Shown here: in pieces, positions 13,915-19,577 of the stretch
Position numbering within the stretch: the first letter of the stretch is position 1
Layout: each line of letters begins with the position of its first letter
From: JBGUXS01 sp045118155
GTDB taxonomy: Bacteria > Pseudomonadota > Alphaproteobacteria > CAAHEQ01 > UBA3637
NCBI GenBank assembly: GCA_045118155.1
Contig: JBGUXS010000001.1
Span: 1-19,577, forward strand
Direction of reading: 5' to 3'
Length of the DNA: 19,577 nt
Translations under genes and position numbers: made by a program
Notes under the pieces: generated by a model
The model's database searches: none
Told to the model about the DNA's origin: nothing
The model's input: only the letters and a program-made list of their open reading frames with translations

Positions 13915-15185
13915 TAGCGCCACTTAAAATACGCATTCGTTAACCCCTGAATCTTTTCTAATTGCGGATAGTTTTTAACGGCAAAGGGGGCTTTGGGATC
14001 TAGACCCTCTTCCTGCAAGGTTTTAAACAAAAAGTCTTTTTTAAACGCTTGTCGTTCAGGGCTTTCTGTTTTTTCCATGGGTGTTCCTTGCAATAGGATA
14101 TCTAAATTAGATTGCCATGAAAAATCTCCTGGCGGGGTATTTTTAGAATCTAACAAGGCCCCAGCTGTTTCTTTCAAGAGTTTTTGATAGATTTTTTCTT
14201 CCAAATCGCCTGCTTGATAAGCTTGCGTGGCTTGTTGCCGATACGCCAAAACATCAGCACTGGACGGTATGCGTTTCACACGGCGTCCTTTTTCGTATCC
14301 ATGTTGCATTTGGGTCCATTCCGATTGAAAAGCCTCTTGTGTCATAGTTTGACGAACGGCTTTATCAAAGGCCTCTTCTTCATCAGCAAGAATTGTATTT
14401 TCCTTTACTTCTTTTTTTGTCTTTTGGACTTTTAACGCATAGTTTTTAAAGGCCTGATAGTGTTCCACCGACAAAGTATCTTGCAATGGAATATTTTGTT
14501 TTTCATCCACATAGACTTTCGCTTCATCCCTAGATAATTTTTCTAAAAAATCCTCTTTTTTACCCGCGGGCAACGCATTAAACACTGATTTAAGGGCCAC
14601 AAGTTTTGCCTCATCAGTTGCCTTTAAAACATGTTCTTGTTGACTGGGGCTAAACAGATTGCGCCCGGCCACTTGGCGTTCTTTCAGGATATTATTTTCA
14701 GAAAGTGTTTGTAAATAAAGGCCATAATCATCTGTATGTTGCCCTGGGGTTAGCATATTGCTATAGGCCGTTTGCATCAAAGACAAATTATCTTGAATCT
14801 GACGCCCTTGCGCCATACGTTCTTGACGATAAAGGGTGTTTTCTTGATTTTGACCCGCCCGTTTGACAAGAACCTGACGTTGCATTAAAGCCCCTAAAGC
14901 CACCGCATTTTTGACTTTTTGATCGGGCAGATCTGCTAGCACTTTTTGTGTTTGTTCATCCAAAGCTTTGGCCAAACTTTCCGGATCATCCGAAAATTGA
15001 TTAAAGGTTTTTTGAGCGGCGTTTTCTAAAGCCCCTAAAGTAAAACGGGTATACAGGTGTTGTGTTTGGGCATGTTGCTGGGCAGCTTCCTTGGAAAATT
15101 CTTGAACCATCGCTTGATCAGGATGCACCTGTGTCTTTTCCGATAAGTGCCCTAATACTTGATTTTGTGTATAAAGTTGTGCCAT
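13902..15185 (-). CDS. Internal virion / ejection-type protein, 427 aa
   Basis: The product is hydrophilic, almost entirely helical, and Q-, A-, K- and E-rich. It starts M-A-Q-L-Y-T-Q-N-Q-V-L-G behind an AGGGGGAAATT ribosome site. Repeated A/Q-rich helices in the first 130 residues, and later segments such as A-Y-R-Q-Q-A-T-Q-A-Y, resemble T7 gp15-like internal core proteins. These leave the capsid with the DNA and help form the transenvelope channel. No lysozyme or transglycosylase motif is visible, unlike T7 gp16. It follows two small virion-type genes with about 10-nt gaps, supporting one ejection module. The family call is based on composition and position. Confidence 0.55.
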   Translation of the reverse strand: MAQLYTQNQVLGHLSEKTQVHPDQAMVQEFSKEAAQQHAQTQHLYTRFTLGALENAAQKTFNQFSDDPESLAKALDEQTQKVLADLPDQKVKNAVALGALMQRQVLVKRAGQNQENTLYRQERMAQGRQIQDNLSLMQTAYSNMLTPGQHTDDYGLYLQTLSENNILKERQVAGRNLFSPSQQEHVLKATDEAKLVALKSVFNALPAGKKEDFLEKLSRDEAKVYVDEKQNIPLQDTLSVEHYQAFKNYALKVQKTKKEVKENTILADEEEAFDKAVRQTMTQEAFQSEWTQMQHGYEKGRRVKRIPSSADVLAYRQQATQAYQAGDLEEKIYQKLLKETAGALLDSKNTPPGDFSWQSNLDILLQGTPMEKTESPERQAFKKDFLFKTLQEEGLDPKAPFAVKNYPQLEKIQGLTNAYFKWRYQGK

Positions 15186-15194
15186 AATTTCCCC

Positions 15195-15683
15195 CTATTT
15201 CGGTTCATCAATTAAAGGATATAAATCCATAAACCCCGTGAATCCGGCATCCAATCCATGATAAATAGAACGAGCAAGATCTGACTTTAATCCATAACGA
15301 TTTACTTGAATACTTGCATTCAAGTCATTGATATTTAAGTTTGTTCTTCTGTTCATTGTTTGAATATCGGCGCCAAGCGCTTTTGAACTTGCTTCCAGAT
15401 TATCCCTAAAATTCCCCGAGGATATTTTTAGATTGCGCCGGGCCTGATTGGTCCCTGCCATTCCAACGGCATTTAAATACCGTTGCCGTAACAAATTGAT
15501 TTGTTCCAAGGTATTAATCTGGGCACTTTGCGCCTCTAATGCCTTAAAATTATTCTGTGTTTTAAGGGCATTATAGTTGACTAAGCCCCCGGCTAATGTT
15601 GCAAAACCACTCGCTAGATTTTGAAGGCCAGACAGTGTGCTTTGGGTGCTTAATAAGTCATCATAGGTTTCTGAAACAATCAT
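15195..15683 (-). CDS. Internal virion protein (gp14-like candidate)
   Basis: The product is 162 aa with a GGGGGAAAAT ribosome site. A mildly hydrophobic Gly/Ala/Leu segment (about residues 18-36) is followed by long helices rich in A, Q, N and R, including L-E-A-Q-S-A-Q-I-N and a G-T-N-Q-A-R-R-N region. This matches the plan of T7 gp14-type internal virion proteins, which insert in the outer membrane during DNA ejection. It lies between another small Gly/Ala-rich gene and the 427-aa candidate. The function is inferred from plan and context. Confidence 0.55.
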   Translation of the reverse strand: MIVSETYDDLLSTQSTLSGLQNLASGFATLAGGLVNYNALKTQNNFKALEAQSAQINTLEQINLLRQRYLNAVGMAGTNQARRNLKISSGNFRDNLEASSKALGADIQTMNRRTNLNINDLNASIQVNRYGLKSDLARSIYHGLDAGFTGFMDLYPLIDEPK

Positions 15684-15692
15684 ATTTTCCCC

Positions 15693-15980
15693 CTATCCCA
15701 ACAAATTTCCACCGTTTAACCCACGTTCTGAAGTTTGATTTAGGCGATAACTATCTGTTCCTAAAAAGCTCCCTTCTAATTGGGCCCGTTGTTGATTGAT
15801 AAGGTCTTGACGACGTCCTAAAGCCTCTTGTTCTTCCTTGGCCAATAATCTAGCTTGAGCCCGTTGCAATTTTTTCGCTTTTGAATTTTGACGTTCATTA
15901 GCGTAAATAGAATATCCTGTGCTGGCAGCCCCTGCAATCAAGGATCCGACAGCCACTAAAGTTGCAGTTTCAATTCCCAT
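15693..15980 (-). CDS. Small virion-type protein with N-terminal hydrophobic segment
   Basis: The product is 95 aa with AAAGGAG before the ATG. The N-terminal 25 residues are hydrophobic and Ala/Gly-rich (M-G-I-E-T-A-T-L-V-A-V-G-S-L-I-A-G-A), giving a possible membrane insertion segment. A basic, heptad-like helix rich in A, Q, R and K follows (about 28-68), then a G/N-rich tail. Short proteins of this kind, encoded before the larger internal virion proteins, are common in podophages. It overlaps the GNAT-like gene by 11 nt. A role in ejection is likely, but it could instead be a lysis-related membrane peptide. Confidence 0.5.
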   Translation of the reverse strand: MGIETATLVAVGSLIAGAASTGYSIYANERQNSKAKKLQRAQARLLAKEEQEALGRRQDLINQQRAQLEGSFLGTDSYRLNQTSERGLNGGNLLG

Positions 15981-16413
15981 TTTTTTCTCCTTTCACGAAT
16001 TGATAAAATGTCATAGGTTTAAACCCTATTCTTTCAAAAAAATGATGCATTTTGTCTCTGTTAAAATGTCCCCCTATCACCAATTGACGGCATCCGTTAA
16101 GACAGGCTTCTTTTTGAACAAAACGAATCAGTTCTAAAAGGGCCTTTGGATTTTTTCTAGCGTGCGGTTCCACATAAAAAGAAACAACAGCCAATTCTTT
16201 TTCTCCCCAATAATTGGGGGCAATCACATACAAAATATACCCCCCCGTTCCAATATAACATTTTAGGGCCGGTAACATCTTTTTTAAAAATTCCGTTGTA
16301 AAAGTATTTTTATCTTCTAGACCCATTTCGGCATTAACCTTGGGGACGTAATACGCCAAGGCCTGTTCAATTTCCCCTGCATTTAAGCGTCCTTTTAAAA
16401 CAAACCGTTCCAT
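15970..16413 (-). CDS. GNAT acetyltransferase-fold protein, probably virion-associated
   Basis: The product is 147 aa with AAAGGAAG before the ATG. The C-terminal half has the GNAT order: a strand A-V-V-S-F-Y-V-E-P, a helix with L-L-E-L-I-R-F-V-Q-K-E-A, a strand C-R-Q-L-V-I-G, and a final H-H-F-F-E-R-I-G-F-K-P helix-turn typical of GNAT ends. A clear acetyl-CoA loop (Q/R-x-x-G-x-G/A) is not visible, so the enzyme may be degenerate. GNAT-like proteins beside ejection genes are known in many T7-like phages, where they are annotated as internal virion protein A-like. It overlaps terL by 19 nt, which implies coupled translation. Confidence 0.6.
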   Translation of the reverse strand: MERFVLKGRLNAGEIEQALAYYVPKVNAEMGLEDKNTFTTEFLKKMLPALKCYIGTGGYILYVIAPNYWGEKELAVVSFYVEPHARKNPKALLELIRFVQKEACLNGCRQLVIGGHFNRDKMHHFFERIGFKPMTFYQFVKGEKNGN

Positions 16414-17711
16414 TTTTTAGCTTCCTTTCTTTCCGTTTTATGCACGTATTTTTGCAACAAATAAGGAATCATCCGAAAAGCATCTGCCCCATGGCTTGTC
16501 CAATCATGAAACGGCGTTTGGCGAAAACATTGCCGATCTTCATCAAATTCCCGGCGATAGTGTTTCAGGGCGCTGTATCCATCTTGTGTTGTCGCTTGAT
16601 TAAAGTAACACCGACTTAAAATTTCCCGAACAGAACAAATATCGGCATAAACATCCTGTGTTCGGGGCATCACATCCACCGGATAAAGCCCTAAACTTTT
16701 CAGTTGTCCTTCAATGGATAAAGCCCGCTCTGTCATGGTGAGTTGTCGGTGGCTGCCATCATGGGGTAAATGATGCCCAGCATACACATAAGGTTTAGAT
16801 TTCAAGACATCTGCATAATGCCCCAATCCATAAGAACTATTTTCATAATAATCAATAAGATAAACATCATTATTAATGAATTGAACAAACCAAATTGCCA
16901 TGCTATCAGACACCCCTAAATCCCAACAGGTATGCACGGGATATCCCTGCTGATAAGAATAGTGGCCAACCTGATCCCGATAGCGGTGCAACATATCGGC
17001 GTAATAGGCCCCTTGCAGAGCCCCTTCAAAACTGCAATAATATTCTTGTTGAATCAGTTCTTCTGGTTTACCACGCAAACGTTCTTCATTTAAATCTTCG
17101 GGATTTATCAGACCTGTATCTTCAATGGTTAGCAAACTGGTTAAATATTTTGGGTTATTTTTTAAGAAATCATACATCTCTTTGGCATGATTTTCCCCCC
17201 GCGGGGTGGTATTAAAAATAACCCAGCCGTTTGTTTCACGCAACATGGGCTCCAGGGCAATGTTATAAAGCCCTGGGGGCTGAAGGGCAAATTCAGAAAT
17301 GACTGCCCCTTGGATCCCAGCCCCCACAAGCCGATCGTAATCTTCCCCGCCAAGGAAGGAAATAATACTGCCCGCTTCAGCAGGGTGGGCGGGGTTCCGA
17401 AGAATAAGCTTCATATCTTGTTCGGATTTTTTATAAAGCACTTCTTGCGGGCAGAGCGACAGGTATTTCATCCCGTCCTTGGTTATTCCTTCCCATAGCG
17501 CCCGCCGAATCTGATTTTGATAAGGCAAGATATAAAAATAATTTCCCGGATGGCGCAAGGCTCTAGCAATCATGTATTGCAAACAAAAAATATCTTTGCC
17601 AGCCCGTCTATGCCACACCAAGAACGCCTTTTTAATATCTTCTTGCCAAAGACGATTCCAAACCTGCTGCTGATATGGGCGCAACGCTAACAGCGGCAGT
17701 TTAATTTTCAT
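16395..17711 (-). CDS. terL: Terminase large subunit (packaging ATPase-nuclease)
   Basis: The product is 438 aa from MKIKLP, chosen because an AAGGTGAGGGAG site precedes it; a longer reading would start inside an intrinsic terminator. The Walker A-type loop is W-H-R-R-A-G-K-D (33-40). The Walker B-type strand A-V-I-S-E has the probable catalytic Glu at 140, and the coupling motif N-T-T-P-R-G is at 167-172. The C-terminal RNase H-like nuclease has candidate metal-binding Asp in C-W-D-L-G (264), H-D-G-S (318) and H-G-A-D-A-F (410). The full set of motor and nuclease residues suggests an active enzyme. It would pump DNA through the portal and cut the concatemer. The preceding gene has its own terminator, so terL needs read-through or a local promoter. 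Confidence 0.9.
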   Translation of the reverse strand: MKIKLPLLALRPYQQQVWNRLWQEDIKKAFLVWHRRAGKDIFCLQYMIARALRHPGNYFYILPYQNQIRRALWEGITKDGMKYLSLCPQEVLYKKSEQDMKLILRNPAHPAEAGSIISFLGGEDYDRLVGAGIQGAVISEFALQPPGLYNIALEPMLRETNGWVIFNTTPRGENHAKEMYDFLKNNPKYLTSLLTIEDTGLINPEDLNEERLRGKPEELIQQEYYCSFEGALQGAYYADMLHRYRDQVGHYSYQQGYPVHTCWDLGVSDSMAIWFVQFINNDVYLIDYYENSSYGLGHYADVLKSKPYVYAGHHLPHDGSHRQLTMTERALSIEGQLKSLGLYPVDVMPRTQDVYADICSVREILSRCYFNQATTQDGYSALKHYRREFDEDRQCFRQTPFHDWTSHGADAFRMIPYLLQKYVHKTERKEAKKWNGLF

Positions 17712-17739
17712 CTCCCTCACCTTTCTTTTATGAACCAAC

Positions 17740-17773
17740 AAAAAAAGCCTGCGAAAAACAAATTTTCGCAAGC
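17740..17773 (-). terminator. Intrinsic terminator after three-TM gene A
   Basis: On the minus strand, an 11-bp stem (17747-17757 with 17763-17773, one G-U pair) closes a 5-nt loop and is followed by seven U residues. It lies just after three-TM gene A and before terL, so it isolates the accessory gene from the late genes. Confidence 0.8.
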
Positions 17774-17815
17774 AAAGATTTAAAACACTATTTAATTATT
17801 TAACCACTACATGTA

Positions 17816-18208
17816 TCAAAAACAGGTTCTTCCATTGCAACCACTTACAATTAAGTCATATATCAAATTCCATCCCCACCACAACAAAAAGAAAATACAA
17901 ATATTGGGAAATAAAATTCTCCATGTTATCTTTTGACGCCAACTTTTATACAACAGTCCCCCTGCAATAAGCAAACAAATCATGAAAAGGGCATAAGGCA
18001 CCCAAGCATATCTCTGTAAGCAAACATTTATCATAAAACTTCCTTTTTCCGGAAAAATTTCTAAGTCTGCTATTCTTTTCAAGCAAGTAATATAATCCAA
18101 AAAATAAACTACACTCAAAAAAGTCTGAATCCCCTTTTTGCACAGCCAATTACAAACCTTTAAAATGGGCAGGATTTTTTGAAAACAAGCGTTATTTCTA
18201 TCCATCAT
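17816..18208 (-). CDS. Three-TM accessory membrane protein, copy A
   Basis: The product is 130 aa from MMDRNN, chosen to match copy B (MIDKNN) and the promoter position. It shares N-N-A-C-F, N-W-L-C-K-K-G-I-Q and W-R-Q-K-I-T-W with copy B. Three membrane spans lie at about residues 28-44, 68-88 and 96-116. Its end differs from copy B: a roughly 28-nt insertion shifts the frame so that it ends G-C-N-G-R-T-C-F, while the following DNA still encodes copy B's P-V-F-D-T-C-S-G in another frame. It has its own promoter and terminator. No family is recognised. Beside a peptidoglycan enzyme it could be a holin, an immunity protein or an exclusion protein. Confidence 0.7.
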   Translation of the reverse strand: MMDRNNACFQKILPILKVCNWLCKKGIQTFLSVVYFLDYITCLKRIADLEIFPEKGSFMINVCLQRYAWVPYALFMICLLIAGGLLYKSWRQKITWRILFPNICIFFLLWWGWNLIYDLIVSGCNGRTCF

Positions 18209-18214
18209 GCCTTG

Positions 18215-18242
18215 AGTATACAACTTTAAATTTCCTTTTCAA
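18215..18242 (-). promoter_or_regulatory. Promoter of three-TM gene A (leaderless layout)
   Basis: Read on the minus strand, TTGAAA (18237-18242), a 16-nt spacer and TATACT (18215-18220) end 6 nt before the ATG at 18208. The -35 lies just past the stop codon of the L,D-transpeptidase-like gene. The same arrangement is conserved in copy B. Confidence 0.7.
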
Positions 18243-18243
18243 C

Positions 18244-18720
18244 CTAAAAATTATCAGGATAGCGCACAATCAAATCAAGATCGTCATTATAGCCCTTAAA
18301 GTAATCCATAAAATCGGACATACCACCAGCCAAATCAATACAACCTGCTGAACCAAATTTCCAACCACCATGAATTGAAAAATTTTTCCGTCCAAATGTC
18401 TCTGTATAAGGGGAGGGTTCCAACCAAATACGATCATGTCCCCACGCAATAAGCCCACCTCCTGGAAAACTTCCTTTTTTTATTACTGGAATTGATGATG
18501 CTACCTTATTCTCAAAAGAAAGGTCGTCAAAACTCTGATGATTTTTTTGCCGCACATGCCAAATCCCTTCCGGAATAGGACCTTCATCTGCAATAGAAGT
18601 ATTATTTTTGTGTTGATACCCCTTATGACCAGACATAGCCGGCCAACTTTTCAAAGTCTGCCCATTTTTTAAAAGAGCAAGTTCTTTCCCATTAAAAAAC
18701 AAATTAACTGTATCCGTCAT
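18244..18720 (-). CDS. L,D-transpeptidase-like peptidoglycan enzyme (Tlde1/DUF2778-type)
   Basis: The product is 158 aa with an AAAGG ribosome site before the ATG. The order of motifs fits the family: N-terminal L-F-F-N-G-K-E-L-A-L-L-K-N-G, S-W-P-A-M-S-G (25-31), D-E-G-P-I-P-E-G-I-W (45-54), a W-G-H-D-R-I-W-L strand, and the catalytic region F-S-I-H-G-G (His 117) with G-S-A-G-C-I-D-L (Cys 127). His and Cys of the L,D-transpeptidase site are both present. No signal peptide is visible, so export would need a holin or another route. Such enzymes cut or exchange peptide stems of peptidoglycan. No classical endolysin is seen in the window, so it may be the lysis enzyme, or it may modify the wall. 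An intrinsic terminator lies upstream. Confidence 0.75.
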   Translation of the reverse strand: MTDTVNLFFNGKELALLKNGQTLKSWPAMSGHKGYQHKNNTSIADEGPIPEGIWHVRQKNHQSFDDLSFENKVASSIPVIKKGSFPGGGLIAWGHDRIWLEPSPYTETFGRKNFSIHGGWKFGSAGCIDLAGGMSDFMDYFKGYNDDLDLIVRYPDNF

Positions 18721-18747
18721 TTTTTCTACCTTTCATTAGACGTAAAT

Positions 18748-18779
18748 AAAAAAACTTGCAGGAATCAAGCCCCTGCAAG
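18748..18779 (-). terminator. Intrinsic terminator after three-TM gene B
   Basis: On the minus strand, a perfect 8-bp stem CTTGCAGG/CCTGCAAG (18755-18762 with 18772-18779) closes a 9-nt loop and is followed by seven U residues. It is at the same place relative to gene B as the 17740-17773 terminator is to gene A, although the stem sequences differ. Confidence 0.85.
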
Positions 18780-18804
18780 CAGATTTAAAACACTATTTAA
18801 TTAT

Positions 18805-19185
18805 TTAACCACTACACGTATCAAAAACAGGGTCTTCCGCCAATCCAAACCCTATCCACAACAAAATTAAAATAGCCACATGTAATAACACTATTTTCCA
18901 AGTTATCCTCTGTCGCCAAGTCCTATACAACAATAGCCCCCACCCTAAAAAACAAATGAGGTGTACAAGATAAGGAATCCACGCCTTTTCCCCTAAACAT
19001 CTGTCCAATGATAAATTTTTATGTTCTGGAAAATAGCGTAGATTTACCAAACTCATAAGGTCTATGACATAGGAAAGGATACAGATGAAAGTTAAATAAA
19101 CTTGAATCCCCTTTTTACACAACCAATTAAAGCCTTTCAAAAAAGGAAGTATTTTTGAGAAACAGGCGTTATTTTTATCTATCAT
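18805..19185 (-). CDS. Three-TM accessory membrane protein, copy B
   Basis: The product is 126 aa from MIDKNN. It is a paralog of copy A along its length, with three membrane spans (about residues 28-46, 67-88 and 95-115), a Lys-rich segment after the conserved N-W-L-C, and W-R-Q-R-I-T-W-K before the last span. The C-terminus E-D-P-V-F-D-T-C-S-G probably represents the ancestral end. A -10 box ends 7 nt before the ATG, and no spaced Shine-Dalgarno exists. The promoter-gene-terminator unit on its own is typical of a phage moron. Its function is not recognisable from sequence. Confidence 0.7.
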   Translation of the reverse strand: MIDKNNACFSKILPFLKGFNWLCKKGIQVYLTFICILSYVIDLMSLVNLRYFPEHKNLSLDRCLGEKAWIPYLVHLICFLGWGLLLYRTWRQRITWKIVLLHVAILILLWIGFGLAEDPVFDTCSG

Positions 19186-19192
19186 ATCCCTT

Positions 19193-19220
19193 AGTATATA
19201 ATTTTAAATTTCCTTTTCAA
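19193..19220 (-). promoter_or_regulatory. Promoter of three-TM gene B (leaderless layout)
   Basis: TTGAAA (19215-19220), a 16-nt spacer and TATACT (19193-19198) read on the minus strand and end 7 nt before the ATG at 19185. Hexamers and spacing are identical to those of copy A, despite drift in the surrounding bases. Confidence 0.7.
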
Positions 19221-19221
19221 C

Positions 19222-19263
19222 CTAAAAATCTTCTGGATAACGAACAATCAGATCAAGGTCATT
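19222..19263 (-). pseudogene. Remnant of a second L,D-transpeptidase-like gene (last 14 codons)
   Basis: Translated on the minus strand, this segment reads N-D-L-D-L-I-V-R-Y-P-E-D-F-stop. That is nearly the same as the C-terminus of the intact gene at 18244-18720 (D-L-D-L-I-V-R-Y-P-D-N-F-stop). It has no start and runs into the end of the 65-aa gene in another frame. It shows that a full enzyme gene once preceded three-TM gene B. Confidence 0.8.
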
Positions 19264-19456
19264 CCCTGTTTTCTTCCCCTTCTATGTCCACCTCAAAGGG
19301 TTTTAGGTCTGTACCCCCTTCCTTGGGGGCAATGTATTTCAGCAACGTTAAAAACGCCTTAGGATTTTCATCAGCTTGTTGCATCAAATATTGACTTCCC
19401 CCTTTGGCAAGCAAAGTTTCTTCTATCATCTTTTTTAGATTACAAACCTTAGGCAT
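19259..19456 (-). CDS. Small protein upstream of terL, possible terminase small-subunit-type
   Basis: The product is 65 aa. The helical middle reads L-L-A-K-G-G-S-Q-Y-L-M-Q-Q-A and N-P-K-A-F-L-T-L-L-K-Y-I-A-P-K-E. The second pattern (N-P-K-A-F-L-x-L-L-x-K-x-x-P-K-E) is common in small proteins encoded just before large terminases (DUF5681-like or terminase small-subunit C-termini). The end is acidic. It overlaps the upstream gene by 8 nt. Because the duplicated accessory block begins exactly at its 3' end, its last residues may have been changed by that event. It is short for a complete small terminase, so it may be one part of a split or minimal version. Confidence 0.5.
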   Translation of the reverse strand: MPKVCNLKKMIEETLLAKGGSQYLMQQADENPKAFLTLLKYIAPKEGGTDLKPFEVDIEGEENRE

Positions 19457-19577
19457 GTGCTAGCTCATCAAATTCCGGCTTTCCCAATAAATCCTGTCGC
19501 AAGGCATCAATTTTTTGTTTAGCTTGCTCCTGAATATCTTTCATTTTTTGATAAATAGGTTGCATCAAACGTAATGC
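19449..19577 (-). CDS. C-terminal part of a helical protein, cut by the window edge
   Basis: An open frame enters from the right edge and ends with TAA at 19449-19451, giving 42 residues. The visible part is a charged helix (I-Y-Q-K-M-K-D-I-Q-E-Q-A-K-Q-K-I-D-A-L) followed by P-E-F-D-E-L-A-H-A. The frame overlaps the next gene's ATG by 8 nt, the same tight spacing as other late genes here, which supports it being real. An in-frame ATG at about residue 5 could be its start, but continuation beyond the edge is equally possible. It may belong to the packaging module. Family unknown. Confidence 0.5.
   Translation of the reverse strand, partial: ALRLMQPIYQKMKDIQEQAKQKIDALRQDLLGKPEFDELAHA

Larger units (their letters stand above)
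17776..18288 (-). repeat. Duplicated accessory segment, copy A
   Basis: This segment holds the 3' flank, three-TM gene A, its promoter and the last codons of the L,D-transpeptidase-like gene. The same order recurs at 18781-19263, with near-identical flanks (for example the ACACTATTTAATT block after each gene, and TTGAAA-AGGAAATTTAAA before it) but more divergence inside the gene. A tandem duplication is the simplest explanation. Confidence 0.8.
18781..19263 (-). repeat. Duplicated accessory segment, copy B
   Basis: This is the counterpart of 17776-18288: same gene, same promoter spacing, same 3' flank, and the same end of the L,D-transpeptidase-like gene. Here the enzyme gene is cut down to its last 14 codons, where the repeat meets the 65-aa gene. 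Confidence 0.8.

Noticed and set aside
17711..17771. A longer TerL with 20 extra N-terminal residues
   Set aside because: The extension is encoded by the intrinsic terminator stem and U-tract. A good ribosome site precedes the shorter start, and the shorter N-terminus suits the ATPase fold.
1..19577. CRISPR arrays, tRNA genes, attachment sites or insertion sequences
   Set aside because: I saw no regularly spaced direct repeats, tRNA cloverleaf, transposase gene or integrase gene in the window.

Overview
The window is part of a tailed-phage or prophage genome with a T7-like (podovirus-type) virion plan. Almost all structural genes lie on the minus strand and read right to left. The recognisable set is: terminase large subunit, a head-tail connector-type portal, a small Bbp19-like protein, scaffold, major capsid protein, a small decoration-type protein, tail tubular proteins A and B, short tail fibres with a chaperone, and internal virion (ejection) proteins. 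By eye the base composition is about 40% G+C. The host cannot be named. Lipoboxes, tail tubular proteins and ejection proteins point to a Gram-negative host. No integrase, polymerase or replication gene is in view, so lytic versus prophage state cannot be decided.

Layout from the right edge, in the direction of minus-strand transcription: the tail of an unnamed helical gene (19449-19577); a 65-aa gene that may be a terminase small-subunit-type protein; a duplicated accessory block (18.8-19.3 kb and 17.8-18.7 kb) holding two paralogous three-TM membrane proteins and one L,D-transpeptidase-like (Tlde1/DUF2778-type) enzyme; terL; a GNAT-like gene; two small virion-type genes; and a 427-aa putative ejection protein. 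Next come two plus-strand insertions of lipoprotein genes (12191-13914 and 10579-11346) on either side of a 261-aa minus-strand gene. The head genes follow (portal, Bbp19-like, scaffold, capsid, decoration), then the tail genes (TTA, TTB, a short BppU-like gene, fibre, fibre chaperone). The left end has two small membrane proteins that could act in lysis, a 154-aa unknown, and two further membrane proteins.

The structural genes have ordinary AGGAG-type ribosome sites and tight overlaps, so they read as late operons. The accessory genes differ. Three lipoprotein genes and both three-TM genes have promoter-like hexamers whose -10 box ends only 6-7 nt before the ATG, and none has a properly spaced Shine-Dalgarno. 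They look like independently transcribed 'morons' with leaderless mRNAs. The one lipoprotein gene inside an operon does have a Shine-Dalgarno. Both three-TM genes end in strong intrinsic terminators.

The most interesting part is this accessory layer. It comprises a four-member lipoprotein family sharing an F-x-N-P-x-F-N motif and, apart from the lipid cysteine, four conserved cysteines in most members, plus a duplicated membrane-protein/peptidoglycan-enzyme cassette with a visible 14-codon gene remnant. A reasonable hypothesis is that these products alter the host envelope (superinfection exclusion, lysogenic conversion or lysis control). Nothing in the sequence proves that function.
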